Translations under genes and position numbers: made by a program | Source of the DNA: Ridgeia piscesae | Taxonomy: Eukaryota; Annelida; Polychaeta; Sabellida; Siboglinidae | Direction: 5' to 3' | DNA: 64,000 bases | NCBI GenBank assembly: GCA_025642075.2 | Contig: JAODUO010000031.1 | Span: 355,001 to 419,000, forward strand | In this document: piece by piece, positions 1-11,206 of the stretch | Layout: every line of letters starts with the position of its first letter | Position numbering within the stretch: position 1 is the first letter of the stretch | The notes under the pieces: model-generated | What the model saw: only the letters and a program-made list of their open reading frames with translations | Database searches by the model: none | Told to the model about the DNA's origin: nothing

Positions 1-2000
1 GTCGTTATAATTGGAAATATCACAATACTATAACTGGAGACGGAACAGTAACAGTGGTATTACTGATGAAAATTACTGTTTGCATTATGGCCATTACAAA
101 ATGACCACGCAAATTGATGTGACAGTCGGCCAGACGAACGCACACATACGTGTGTAATGTTTTGTGTGTATGTGGGTCTGCCTTCCGAATCATCTATCTA
201 GGTTATCGGAAGTTCCAGTTGCATGTCGTATGGCCACATATGTCATGTTCAGGCGACTCTCGTGTTCAAATAGACGTATAAATAAGTACTTTGAAATATC
301 GACGCAGATATTTGAAACATAGATCGTACTTCGATGGTCTGTCAATAGACAAACAATTGTCATCATATAGACAATAGTTTATTTCCAGAGTCAGCCACAC
401 GGTACAGGATATCCTAGACCCGTGTTCACTGGCGTTGTCAACGCAGTATATATTGTAACTGTAGTGCCTTTTATTGCTCCAATTTGCAGTCATCGCTCTT
501 GCTTACCGTGTCACGAGCGAAGTCGACAACATATTCGATAATATTATATGGGAAGTAACTACATTACTGCAATAGAGTACGCCCTGGTGTGAAGATTTCG
601 TGGAAATACATCTCATTGTGTACTGCTGATGATCAATTCAGTCGAACAACTGCTGTCGACTGTCATGTGGGAATGTTCCCGTGTTTGTAATGTTGATAAG
701 GTCTTGTGTCTGCAAAACAATTGATGACGCCGTCAAACGGTGATGTATTACGATCGATTGTCGACCTCGGAATAGGTTTGTGCCGTTTTTCCTTCGTCGG
801 CATCTAGAATGTGAACGTGCCAAACACGCTAGTGGTAGATGAAGTGTTTAAACCGTAATGCAATAGGCTACACCGCTCTTGTCGACTGTGCATCTATCAC
901 GATGGCGCTACTGACACTCAAATATTAGATTGCCAGGAAGAAATTCGTCGCTACGTTTTATGCTGACGGGGCAATGACAAGGCGAGCCGATCGCAATGAA
1001 GATATATCTCAGCTGGACTAGAATGTAATGTTTTATCACATTGATTTTGTGCAGAGTGATGGGCACCCTTCTGTCAGTATACAGGAGATCATTGCGGAGC
1101 TATAATTACGTGGTCCACATTTGAACATTCCCTTTAACGTCTTACACCGTTTCTCTGTGTTAGAGATCCAAACGTGATTAGCGCGTTGAGTATCAATAAT
1201 GACGCTACTTGTAACAGCAATGGCCGTCTGCGTGCTTCCAACATAGCACATATGATCCGTACATTACACGTAACAATGGCACTCGTTAAGCAGAAATATT
1301 ATGCACGTAGTTAGTTCACATGCCGTCAGTCACGACAACGCTCGACAGAAAGCGATAAACCGCATGACATTTAGCTGGTATAGTATTCAATGGCTCGGTA
1401 GACATCGACAGACAAATTGTCAGGTTTCTGCTGACATGAACAGTTTATGGACGCTGTAAAATTACATTACTTTATAAAACATGGCGGTCCACAAAAACGT
1501 CGGCCGCTATATCAGTCAATTGGTTGTCGTCTTGTTTCCTAGTTCCTAATTGGTGGTCACACTGCTTGTTGTTCCAGAATAACATTATTTACATTTTCAC
1601 CCGTCTAGAAATTGGTCTGCTAAACACGATGATCACACAAAAATTGAAAAACAAATTAATTGCTTAATTTCCTTTGAGAATGTCGACAACGCTTACGTCT
1701 ACTCCACCTTTGTATCGCCCGATTATGATAAACGACATGCTCAAAGATAAAGTTGACACGGTCCTCTCTATAGTGGCCTAATTAAGAATGGTACATCAAT
1801 TGTGAGCACGCATGTTAAGGTGTAGATTATGACTCAAACAGCTCCGTTGATTGCGAGGTTTACACGGATGTGTGTGGTCTGTCTATTGCGTATGTATCGA
1901 CCTCGACATAGGTAGTTTGCTATTTGATCTTGAACACTTCTGTTATTGACCTTGCCGCTAATAAAAATATAAATAACATGTATATATTCTAACGACAAGC
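1..2000. other. No gene recognised
   Basis: AT-rich unique-looking sequence. Only short ORFs (under 80 codons) occur on either strand, none with a recognisable motif or convincing splice pattern. I see no transposon ends or tandem repeats here. Confidence 0.6.
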
Positions 2001-2007
2001 TGATGTA

Positions 2008-2013
2008 TTTATT
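2008..2013 (-). promoter_or_regulatory. Poly(A) signal candidate (AATAAA, minus)
   Basis: TTTATT on the plus strand reads AATAAA on minus. It lies about 95 bp downstream of the stop codon of the minus-strand exon candidate at 2107-2431, a plausible distance for a 3' end signal. A six-base match is common by chance in AT-rich DNA. Confidence 0.35.
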
Positions 2014-2106
2014 GAAGGTAAAAACACGCTTCACTACAGCTGCTCATTCAGAAATAAAGTCTTTTATACATAAAATACGACGGGTCTACCGTCGTTTACA
2101 CTACTT

Positions 2107-2431
2107 CTACGGTGAATAGAAGCAAATTGTCGCAACAGCCTCGGGCTGCGCGACTTCTTCACCCAGCGTCAAGTAGGACTCGATTAATCGACGCGGGACA
2201 AATATAGCACGGGCAAACACAGGACCGGATTCGGTGAAAGGATCGCGACTCACTAAAAGCAGGCCTAACGAAGCCAAAGAGAAACTTATTTTGGAGAGAG
2301 CTGGCCGCAAGGTTGCGCTTATAGAATTAGCGTAGAGAGAGAGACGCTCTTGGATCTGTCTTATTTCTGGTCGACGTCGGCTCGCGTCTGTGTAGCCGTA
2401 CAGCCGGGTAATGGCCGTGACAATACGGCTA
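2107..2431 (-). CDS. Candidate 3'-terminal coding exon, unknown protein
   Basis: The frame stays open for about 108 codons and ends in a stop at 2107. On the minus strand it is preceded by a pyrimidine-rich run ending TTTGACTGCAG, a good 3' splice-site pattern with a branch-point-like TTGAC; the exon would begin at 2431. An in-frame ATG exists upstream at 2472, but it would lie inside that acceptor region, so I prefer an exon over a single-exon gene. The peptide has no motif I recognise. It is mixed hydrophobic and basic, contains a run YGYTDASRRRPEIRQIQERL and ends TICFYSP. A minus-strand AATAAA lies about 95 bp past the stop. GC content is higher than in the flanks. No other exon was found in the window, since upstream exons would lie at higher coordinates among repeats. 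It could be a chance ORF. Confidence 0.3.
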
Positions 2432-2857
2432 CTGCAGTCAAATAAAAATCGTTTGACGAAAGAGTTCATCAACGTTCATGGCATGTTACACATGGTATTT
2501 TACTCAAGCTAAGAATTTCCCATGCGAATTGAATGAATCGTAACGTTATAAGAAGTGACAACTTGGCCAACATTGATCCTGTATTTAGGATATTAGGATA
2601 TGGTCGGAACATCTGAACCCGACCCGGGGGCAAGGCATGTTGTCGGCGAGTTCGTGGAACGGAGCCACTCGTGTGCAGCGGCAATCGAATTTATTATATC
2701 AACCATTGGTCTTGAGCTAATTACTGGAGACATACAGCAATTATTTGTGACAGCTTCATCAGTCATTCTGTGTTTACTTCGTCAGTGGCAAATTATGTGT
2801 TCACTGATATGAACACAGCATCGCGCGCGCGCTCGTTTACTTCCTTGCAATCGCGCG

Positions 2858-3163
<306 letters not shown>

Positions 3164-3300
3164 CTGTCTTAAGCAGGTTTGTGTATATGTGTAAATTATG
3201 TATTTTGTTTTATGTATAGTTAATAATATTATAGTCTTACACGATAGTTATGTTCTATGTGCGCATAAGTTAAAAATGTTAAATTGCATAATTATACGGT

Positions 3301-3711
3301 CAGGGTTGGTTTTCAGCCGGGCAGAAAGGTATTTATCCCTGGCAGAAACTGTTTCTGCCCGGCACAAACGGCAACAATAGAAAATCCATGCCATTGTCAG
3401 ACAAATATGTCCTTTTTATAGGATATTTTGTGTCTTTGTAAGTGTAAGTGTCTGTGTACAAAAACTACTACACATCACCATTTGTTCTAAACAAAATGCA
3501 CACTGGTGATACTAATTAAAGCCTTAAAGACTTCCCTCAAGGTACATACTTTCCCAATCAGAAACCTCTGTCCGCAGCTAGAGGTAAAAGCCACGATCTG
3601 TTGTTGGTTTTATATGGTAGAAAGTACGGTAGAAAGGTATTTCTCCCGCCCGGGTAGAAAGTATTTCTGCCGCACAGTTTCTGCCCTGAAGGTAGAAACG
3701 TGCCAACCCTG
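3301..3711. mobile_element. Non-autonomous hAT-type element (MITE), 411 bp
   Basis: The left end reads CAGGGTTGG and the right end CCAACCCTG, a 9-bp perfect terminal inverted repeat. Imperfect inverted similarity continues inward in both arms (GGCAGAAACTG-type segments). The flanks are TATACGGT (3293-3300) and TATACAGT (3712-3719), an 8-bp target duplication with one mismatch. A CAGGG-type terminus with an 8-bp duplication is the known signature of hAT elements. No transposase lies inside. A segment near 10310-10430 resembles the interior (about 3520-3620), so another relic may lie there. Confidence 0.75.
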
Positions 3712-3741
3712 TATACAGTACATAAACACCCGCACATGCGT

Positions 3742-3891
3742 GCCTGCACGCACACACGCACGCACGCACGCACGCACGCACATGCACACAAAAAACACAC
3801 ACACACAAACAAACAAACAACCACACACACACACGCACGCACGCACGCACACACGCACGCCGCGCGCACACACACACACACACACGAATAC
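3742..3891. repeat. CA/ACGC-rich simple repeat
   Basis: Interleaved (CACG)n, (CA)n and (AAAC)n tracts lie just downstream of the MITE. Overlapping ORFs on both strands here are low-complexity artefacts. Confidence 0.9.
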
Positions 3892-3995
3892 AAACGAACA
3901 GCCAAAATAAACTATGTCAGCAGCCGGCCAGATAGAACTAATCTATATAAACAGTTACTAAGCCAGTTCCCTGCTGCGATATGAGACGTCCAACA

Positions 3996-4018
3996 ACTGA
4001 CTACCGTTGCTGTTTCAG
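3996..4018 (+). promoter_or_regulatory. 3' splice-site-like sequence before the 4089 gene
   Basis: A branch-like CTGAC followed by a pyrimidine-rich stretch ending TTGCTGTTTCAG lies 70 bp upstream of the ATG at 4089. It suggests a 5'-UTR intron, with the coding exon starting at 4019. Confidence 0.4.
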
Positions 4019-4088
4019 GTAGAGCGAGCGCTGGCGTGTGACGGCTGTGGCGTGTAGTCCGTCGACGGCCCGGAACCCGCCGGCCGCC

Positions 4089-4514
4089 ATGGTCCAGCTG
4101 TACTACTACGAGCGTCGTGGAGACTGCTGCCGTAAGATCCTGCAGCACGACGGATACCCGAGTCGCGTGCTGCTTTTCCCCTACGAGGGCTGGGCTCGAC
4201 CGGCCGTCACCAGTTACTGGCTCATCAAGAGGCCGTGGTGGGGCGGACGGCGCTGTCGGGTGGTCGAAGTACGGGGCATGCACAAGTACAAGGCGAAGGG
4301 CAAGATGAAAAGTCTCGGCACGGGCGCGATGCTGATCACGGGTACGTTCAAGGACCGCGCAGACCCCGACTTCCAGCTCGTGCTCTCGTCCGACGTGACG
4401 GACGCTGACTTCGAGCTCGGATACTGCATGACGGGAGTCGTGGAGCGAGGGAGCAAGAAGGACGGGCGCATGGAAGTGTCGCACTTCGCCATGATCAAGC
4501 GCAAAGGTTACTAA
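4089..4514 (+). CDS. Hypothetical protein, 141 aa, GC-rich single coding exon
   Basis: I chose the ATG at 4089 because its context, GCCGCCATGG, is an ideal Kozak match; a longer reading of the frame starts at 4038 but lacks such context. The protein begins MVQLYYYERRGDCC and ends FAMIKRKGY. It has a basic, aromatic middle (RPWWGGRRCR, KYKAKGKMK) and an acidic stretch before the C-terminus (SSDVTDADFELGY). I see no signal peptide or membrane helix and do not recognise the family. GC-rich third positions are far above the neighbourhood, which argues for real selected coding sequence or a recent import. A splice-acceptor-like site precedes it at 4018. No canonical AATAAA follows, though an AT-rich stretch with a GT-rich element occurs near 4805-4840. 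It could be an intronless lineage-specific gene or the last exon of a longer gene with upstream non-coding exons. Confidence 0.6.
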   Translation: MVQLYYYERRGDCCRKILQHDGYPSRVLLFPYEGWARPAVTSYWLIKRPWWGGRRCRVVEVRGMHKYKAKGKMKSLGTGAMLITGTFKDRADPDFQLVLSSDVTDADFELGYCMTGVVERGSKKDGRMEVSHFAMIKRKGY

Positions 4515-5760
4515 CGAAGTGATCACGGCCACGTGCACACGGCGAGCATCCTACGTATAACGTATGTTGGTATGTTCAGTTTGCCTCTCAAGTGCAGACA
4601 GTTGGCTGGCTGTACGCGAGAGCACCCGCGATATGGCCTCGGGGACACACGGAACAGTTCTGGTATGCTCCATGGTTGCCGCCTGGACTACCGGGGTCTT
4701 CCGCATGCTCATGTCGCGAAACGGTTCTGCCGCGAGACCCTACTGCATACTCGCGGCAAACCAATCGTCCACACTGTCAACACATATTGTAATTACGCTA
4801 TTTCTATAATATTTATTTTATGAGCTGGTGTTTTGTGCGATTACGTGATAATAAGGAGCTTACCATAGTTGTAGGCCAGAAAAGACACAGTCACCCCTAA
4901 ATCCATCACACAGGTACTCAGACACGGGATGCGCAGACAGTTTAGGCATATTTGCTGTGTTCTCGTACAATATTTTGAAGGACAGCAACAATCCGCTGAT
5001 GACCAAATGAAACACTACACAGGACTCCCGTTGTGAGCTCTAGACAGAACAGACGGGTGGGGTGTGACACACAGGGGACGGCGCGGGGGCCATTTGAGCT
5101 ACCCAAGTACGCCTGAACAGAACTCTCTCCGGTGCATCTTTGGATTTTGAAGAGACAACGGCAGTGCACCTGCCACTGCCACTGCTCTTGTTGAACACTG
5201 CCAGCTGGGATTTTACTGCGTGTGTCAAAGGCACTCGTAGGTCTACACTGTCCTGTATTGCCAGCTTGTCACCACTTGCCTCGCTTTCACGCTTGCGTTA
5301 AAAGACGTCGCCTAATAATATCAGATGTCACACAATTAAGAAAACAAGAAACATCATTGATAGGAATACTCAAAGATTGGCTTACTGCATAATCATATGT
5401 CAGTACACAAACATAAGACTTATAGTAATTACTATTTCCTAGAATCTGTTGAATCAGTATTCGAAGAATCTGATGTAAAGATAGGCATAATGTGAATTTA
5501 TACAGGTTTTCCTAGAGTTCGTCGGATGTTCAGGTTTCGGTGTATCAGACCTGGAGCACAAGAACTCCGTAACCATGTACTCGAGTACACACATTTTTAC
5601 ACTAGTATAATCGAGTGCCAGCTGCCTGGCTAAAAAGTTCAGTGACTGTTTGAGCTTGTTATACGGACAGCAGGACACGTGCTAACGATCTCAACAAATG
5701 TAGTCTATGATCAGAAACATAAGTTGCAAACTTCAAATATAAGCAAATGGCCTTTGTGCA
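4515..5760. other. No gene recognised
   Basis: This is probable 3' flank of the 4089 gene followed by unique AT-rich DNA. Short ORFs on both strands show no motif. No repeat ends are seen. Confidence 0.5.
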
Positions 5761-5763
5761 AAT

Positions 5764-5961
5764 TTTCCCGCTTTGCCTCAGTTCGTCCCTCGCCATCTCG
5801 CAATCCTGCCTCATCAGCCCCACCCAGTTGAAAGACTATTTAGCATAGCTGAGAACGTATTCCATCCTAAATGGTGCAGCTTGTTAGGGTCAACATTTCA
5901 ACTACCTGTGAATGTTCGTTTCATGCAGTGGCAAACAGATGCTAAAAGCCTAAGATCATAG
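5764..5961 (+). pseudogene. hAT transposase C-terminal dimerisation domain, fragment
   Basis: In frame from 5764 the translation begins FPALPQFVPRHLAIL, then HPVERLFSIAENVFHPKWC, ending near a stop at 5959. The PVERLFSIA core followed by a basic (R/K)xxC-L segment is the hallmark of the hAT C-terminal dimerisation region. The rest of the transposase (BED finger, DDE catalytic core) is absent upstream, so this is a 5'-truncated relic. It lies immediately before a LINE copy. It cannot be assigned to the hAT-type MITE at 3301 without end sequences. Confidence 0.7.
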
Positions 5962-6089
5962 GATGCAAATTAAATTAATGCCAACGGCAACACAGTGAAT
6001 TTCAATGGTGACGTTTGCAGTTTTCCTCATAAAACATTGATCAACTGCCATTGCATAGTCACTTCAACCTTCCTGATATCAACTAGCAA

Positions 6090-7672
6090 ACAGCAAATCA
6101 CTAACAACAGAACAGCCAGCAAACACAATAAACTTCTAGAAATCATTAATGAATTTGGCCTGCAAAACATGTTGAACAAGGTTGAACAGTTAAGCAACTG
6201 AAAAATTTAAATCTAAATAAAGCTACAGGCCCAGATGAATTACCTGCTAGGGTCCTCAAAGAAACTGCAGCAGAAATAGCCCCAATTATCACACACATTT
6301 TTCAGTAGTCATACAACACTTCCAAACTTCCAGATGACTGGCTCCAGGCACTAGTAACACCAATACAAAAAAGGAGCCTCAAATCAGACCCTGCCAATTA
6401 CAGACCCATTTCATTAACATGCATCCTCTGCAAAGTAATGGAGCACATTATCCTTAGCAACATGTGGAAACAGTTGCACAAACACATCATCCTCCACTTC
6501 CAACATGGTTTCCAGTCAGGGCTGTCTCATCGAGACAGTCCATGACTGGATAACAGCTATAGATAACAAGACACAGATAGATGCCATCCTGCTTGATTTC
6601 GCCAAAGCCTTTGACAAAGTCCTTTATAAACGCCTCCTATCAAAATTAGCCTTCTATGGAATAACTGGAAACACCAAAAACTGGATAAAATCATTTCTTT
6701 CACACCGAAAACAGAGAGTTTCAGTCAACGGCGCCCTGTCGGATAATACATGTGTTACATCTGGAGTACCACAGGGCTCAGTCCTAGGACCAGTTCTTTT
6801 TCTGCTATACATAAATGACAGAAACAACAACATTCAATCTCCAATACGGCTCTTTGCTGATGACAGCATCATCTATCGCAAAATCAAATCTGAAACAGAT
6901 AACAACATCCTCCAATCTGACCTGATCCAACTACAAACATGGTCCAACAAATGGCAAATGGAGTTTAACATCCCCAAATGTGTGCACCTCCCAATAACAA
7001 ACAATACCAAACCCAGACTACATTCGTATTCCCTCTATGGTGTGCCACTCTCCACAGTCTCCAGCCTCCCATATCTTGGAATAAAATTAGATACTAAACT
7101 AACCTGGGCGAATCATGTCACTGACATAACTTCCAAATCATAAAAAAGTTTTAGGTATGATCAAACGAACCCTCGGACCATACAAACCTGATGTAAAAGA
7201 AACTGCCTATAACATGCTAGTCCGACCAAAACTTGAATATGCCTCTCCTATATGGAATCCACACACCACTACCCAAATTAAACATCTTGAAAACGTACAG
7301 CACTGTGCAGCCAGATTTGTCAAAAACGACCATCGACGCCAAACAGCTACAAAAGACCTAATAGCCACCCTTGGATGGCCCACTCTTGAGCGACGCAGGA
7401 TTATCAAACAAGCCATGACATTGTACAAAATTTTAAATAACATAATCAACATCACACCACCACCGGGCCTACTAAAACCATCAAAAAACCGTGGCCATTA
7501 CATCGCCACCAGGTGCCGCATCAACACTGCAGTGTTCTCCTTTTACCCCCGTGCAATTCGCATCTGGAATATGATCCCACCACACATTACTGCAATAGAA
7601 AATCCCATAGCTTTTCAAGCAGCAATAATGAACCTCCCCTTCCCAACACCCAATCACCTAAATTGCATGTAA
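6090..7672 (+). pseudogene. Non-LTR retrotransposon (jockey/CR1-like) pol relic
   Basis: A short endonuclease-end-like stretch (NKLLEIINEFGLQ, near 6130-6165) is followed by reverse transcriptase. The linker NLNKATGPDELPARVLKE and palm motifs are readable: LLDFAKAFDKV, SGVPQGSVLGPVLF and the catalytic FADD at 6852-6863. The C-terminal domain follows (RPKLEYASPIWNPH, NVQHCAARFV), ending with a stop at 7670-7672. Breaks seen: an in-frame TAG at 6306-6308, a frameshift near 6515-6530, a frameshift at about 7140-7157, and a large deletion between the endonuclease remnant and the RT. An (AAAC)n tail follows directly, which fixes the 3' end and orientation. The element is not functional. I cannot decide the clade without a tree. 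Confidence 0.85.
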
Positions 7673-7735
7673 AACAAACAAACAAACAAACAAACAAACA
7701 AACAAACAAACAAACAAACAAACAAACAAACAACC
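7672..7735 (+). repeat. (AAAC)n tail of the LINE
   Basis: About 14 uninterrupted AAAC units begin directly at the stop codon of the LINE C-terminal domain. A simple-repeat 3' tail is typical of several non-LTR clades. Confidence 0.85.
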
Positions 7736-8530
7736 AAACGCATGCGCACGCGAAGCACTACAAACTCCTGCGTTAGCCCAAGTTTGGGCTGTTTGGAGAA
7801 AACAACCTGAGACCTGAGACTTGTCCTTAGCTTTATTAATTACTGGTAGATTAATTAATCATTTTAAATATAGTATTATTTAATTTTTTCTATTGTAGCC
7901 ATATTTTAAATAAGAATGTACTCGTACTCAGCTTTTAGCAGCATTTATGTTCGTAGCTGTACTCTTCCATCATTAGTGTCCACTGTATATTATGTACTCA
8001 TGAACATGTACTTTGGCCCCAGGTCACAATATATATCGAACAGCCTTGCAGAGGAACGAAATCTGCCACATTCTCACACCAGACTGCAGAACATTATGTC
8101 ACTGGAATCAAATGTTAGTAAAATTGCTGGAACACCACATGATGCAGTACAAGCAATGCGTGATTCGCAGATGTATTCACTTGAATCACTTGATTTCACT
8201 TCACATAGATTGGGTACCGGGGGTGTGTGGGGTGTGGGGAGGGCAGCCAACACCCCGAATATTATTTCGGGGGGGGGGCAGACATGGTTCTGCTGCCCCA
8301 GTTACTCTGAAGAAATGCTGCGATGCTGAGCAGGTGTCGAAATATGTGAAGAGTAGGGAGCAGTTGGACAAGGACACCTTTGACTTATTGGGAGTCTAAT
8401 AGTGTTTAATTCATGTATGTGTTGCCCGCCCATATATGTGAGTGGTTATTGTTTAAAACATAATACTTTCACACTGCTAGCATTATATATTATAATTTGT
8501 TCCAGCCATTAAAATTTTGTTGTCTTCTAC
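7736..8530. other. No gene recognised
   Basis: It contains a short perfect hairpin, AGCCCAAGTTTGGGCT, near 7776, which may belong to the LINE target flank, and a G-rich run near 8270. Two overlapping ORFs in different frames have no motif. Confidence 0.4.
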
Positions 8531-8535
8531 GAGAA

Positions 8536-9020
8536 GGAGCGGTGGTGGCGCGGTAGAGCGATGGTGGCACGGTAGATCGGTGGTGGCGCGGTAGAGCGGT
8601 GGTGGCGCGGTAGAGCGGTGGTGGCGCGGTAGAGCGGTGGTGGCGCGGTAGAGCGGTGGTGGCACGGTAGAGCGGTGGTGGCGCGGTAGAGCGGTGGTGG
8701 CGCGGTAGAGCGGTGGTGGCACGGTAGAGCGGTGGTGGCACGGTAGAGCGGTGGTGGCGCGGTAGAGCGGTGGTGGCACGGTAGAGCGGTGGTGGCACGG
8801 TAGAGCGGTGGTGGCGCGGTAGAGCGGTGGTGGCGCGGTAGAACGGTGGTGGCGCGGTAGAGCGATGGTGGCGCGGTAGAGCGATGGTGGCGCGGTAGAG
8901 CGGTGGTGGCACGGTAGAGCGGTGGTGGCACGGTAGAGCGGTGATGGCGCGGTAGAGCGATGGTGGCACGGTAGAGCGGTGGTGGCACGGTAGAGCGGTG
9001 GTGGCGCGGTAGAGCGATGG
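8536..9020. repeat. 19-bp minisatellite, about 25 units, SINE A-box derived
   Basis: The unit is AGCGGTGGTGGCGCGGTAG with a few variants (C/A and G/A changes). Because 19 is not a multiple of three, all three minus frames stay open and give shifted RATTALPRHH-type peptides; these are artefacts. The last unit runs without a break into a tRNA-like SINE head whose A-box, TGGCGCGGTAGAGCG, is the same sequence. The array therefore looks like local amplification of the SINE promoter. Confidence 0.9.
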
Positions 9021-9230
9021 TGGCGCGGTAGAGCGCCGGACTGTCAATCGATGGGACGGTGGTTTAATCCCACCTGCCGCCACTTCGAAACTTAGGCAAT
9101 TTCATTCACCTCACATTGCCTGTGTCTTTCTGAAGAGACACTATAAGCCGGTGGTCCCTTCTATCTTGTGTCTATGCGAGGGGAAGTAAAAAGATCCCAC
9201 ACAGGGGGTAAATGTGTAACCTGTAGTGGA
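9014..9230 (+). mobile_element. tRNA-derived SINE (tRNA-Asp-like head)
   Basis: A D-arm with A-box (TGGCGCGGTAGAGCG), an anticodon-position GTC (CTGTCAA), a perfect five-pair T-stem around a seven-base loop (GGTGG TTTAATC CCACC, B-box-like) and an acceptor end TGCCGCCA are all in order at 9014-9082. The anticodon stem and acceptor pairing are broken, so it is not a working tRNA. The body follows (AGTAAAAAGATCCCACACAG and onward). The 3' end is uncertain. A fragment of the same head is embedded at 45594-45627. Confidence 0.7.
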
Positions 9231-10620
9231 CTCACAAATTCTCGTTGGGCTTCAAAGGACCCCGTCCAGTATCTGAGGGAAAGAGAAAGACTATACACAT
9301 ACAGCTAAAACATCTGAACACGTGGGGAAGCGGGGACAAAGTGGCCATGGATATTTTGTTTGGGGGGACAGGCAAATGGCTATGCCTCTCGTTCAAACTG
9401 CAGCAAGGTAATTTAGGGTCCCGTGGAAACAACAGTTTTCCAGCAGCACGACCCACTTCTGATACATGTCCTGGGTGAGACACGTGGATGCCGTGAGACG
9501 AGACGTCTGCTGCGGCATGAAACAACGGAGAAGGCGGAGTGGTGCTGAAGCTACGGCAGTTCATTGCCCTCTCAAATGAAATTAGTTCCCACATCAGTAT
9601 CACTTTAGACTGTTCTGCGGGGAAACATTCATCTTGAGGCTGCAACAAGTCTACTTGTAATTTGCATCTTTTAAATAACAAGTTGCAACATGACTCTATT
9701 CCCATCCATTAGTTTCTCTGAAAACACGTACATATTATGTGTTAAATAGGCAACACATAAGAAGAAGAATTTGCTTTATTCAACCACTGGTGTCCAGTGT
9801 ATGACCCTGTTCAATAGTGAATAAAATGTAGTCATTTCCAACATAAATACTTTATATTTCACTTGTAATTACAAGCCATACTAGGCAGTTTTAAACATTA
9901 CATTACTGCTGACACTAATATAGTACAGTGACACTGGATAGATAGATATACTGCTTATTGTGAATAATGTAAGGTAACTGTTTGATGTGCATAAATCATC
10001 ATCAGACACATTTTGAGGCACATACAAATAAAATGATAGACCAGTCTGAAAACAGATAAGGACTATTCAAGTTGTATACAGGTGGAACATTTAACAGCTT
10101 GATTGTGTTAATCTTTTAAATTTGCTTAATTTATATTTAAGTATTGAGCCATTAAAGTCATCACATGGTGGATACCTGTAAAAAAGAGGAGTTCAATTGC
10201 TGGCAAAATCGTCATTTCCTATTAAAAAAAAGAACAGTTTGTGGCCCGCAATCTGAAGAGGCTGGGTCTGAGAGACAAACATACAAGAAATTTTGGTTTT
10301 TTTGTATTGGTGACATTAAAGCCACACAAATCCCTCTCAACGAGCTTATTTTTCCCGTCAGAAACCTCTATCGACAATAAAAGGTATGTAAAGACCACAA
10401 TCTTTTGTTTAAATCATGCCAGGTAGTCGATAATAAAATGCCTATGTGTTGCTCTCGGGAGAGACGTTGCTAATGAGTATTAAAATATTCTAGTAAAGCC
10501 CAACTGAACTCTGCCAGTCTGGAGACCAGTATAGTTGAGTACCAGCTTGGAGCCTGACTAAAGAACAAAGAGAATATTTATCTATGGTACTAATCCATTC
10601 TGTGAGCAAGAGAAGTTGTG
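9231..10620. other. No gene recognised
   Basis: A 157-codon minus ORF ends at 9232 without a motif. It lies directly against the SINE body and I do not call it. Around 10310-10430 there is weak similarity to the interior of the hAT-type MITE at 3301-3711. The rest is AT-rich. Confidence 0.4.
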
Positions 10621-10629
10621 GTCACTCTA

Positions 10630-10925
10630 GTCTCGGTTAACCGACTGTCGCTCGGCTGCGTAATATCGCCGAGAAGACCGTCTGGCCACCAAGCGGGCTT
10701 TTAAATTGTAAAGTGCTGCCACCTGACTGAGTCTGCACAATTGAGGCTAATCCTGCATAATTCCTGCTTTATAAACAACTGCAAATCTGTATTTATGTTT
10801 GTGTGAATATAGTACAAAAATAATACTTTTATAATATAGTATTATCTGATAAAATATATCCTTTACCAGGTGGAGATGAGGGGCTGAAAAGTGATACCAC
10901 CGCACGGAGTCTCGTTAACCGAGGC
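10630..10925 (+). mobile_element. TA-flanked MITE, family A copy 1 (296 bp)
   Basis: It starts GTCTCGGTTAACCGACTG and ends GTCTCGTTAACCGAGGC, so the ends are inverted repeats of about 14 bp with two or three mismatches. TA lies on both sides (10628-10629 and 10926-10927). Inside are GCTGCCACCTGA-type and ACCACCGCACGG-type segments and an AT-rich middle shared with the copies at 16839-17137 and 25101-25440. There is no coding capacity. TA target sites suggest mobilisation by a Tc1/mariner-like or related transposase (inference). Confidence 0.65.
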
Positions 10926-10965
10926 TATTAACGATCTAGAAATAGATGGAGTCAAAACACATTTG

Positions 10966-11050
10966 CATTTTCCATAGGCGACCATTATAACGTTTCCTTC
11001 ATTTCCTACTAATCTTGAAGAGCTCTGTTACTGACAATTTCACAGCATAT
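10966..11050 (+). repeat. Repeat interrupted by the gypsy element; intact copy at 16718
   Basis: About 85 bp ending CAATTTCACAGCATATTTA are almost identical to 16718-16813. After the gypsy element the similarity resumes at about 14392 (AGTTCTGTGAAAAATTCGTGA against AGTTCTTTGAAAAATGTCGTGA at 16813). The 16.7-kb copy is therefore an approximate empty site. Confidence 0.7.
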
Positions 11051-11058
11051 TTACCCTC

Positions 11059-11206
11059 TGTAATGATAAGGTCAATCATTTCAAAAGACACTTGCATAAA
11101 TCATCACGTGACTAACGTCCAGCATGGCAGTGCGTGCATGTTCATGTACAGCATTAAACTATTGTACAACATGGTTGGTTGTCTTCAAGTACTTACAATA
11201 ATTACA
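11059..11206 (+). repeat. 5' LTR of the gypsy element
   Basis: It starts TGTAATGATAAGG and ends ATTACA, the TG...CA pattern. It matches 14266-14386 over its length apart from a gap of roughly 25 bp in the 3' copy. Confidence 0.8.

Noticed and set aside
5040..5234. 64-codon minus ORF near the 4089 gene
   Set aside because: No motif, no splice context, and an overlapping ORF in another frame.
9014..9082. Functional tRNA gene
   Set aside because: T-arm and D-arm look right, but anticodon stem and acceptor pairing fail and a SINE body follows, so it is a tRNA-derived SINE head.
8490..9083. Long proline/histidine/arginine ORFs (up to 197 codons, minus)
   Set aside because: They are readings of the 19-bp minisatellite in three frames. 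The 19-aa periodicity follows from 19 not being a multiple of three.
9232..9705. 157-codon minus ORF
   Set aside because: It abuts and partly overlaps the SINE body with no start context, motif or splice evidence. A plus ORF overlaps it too.
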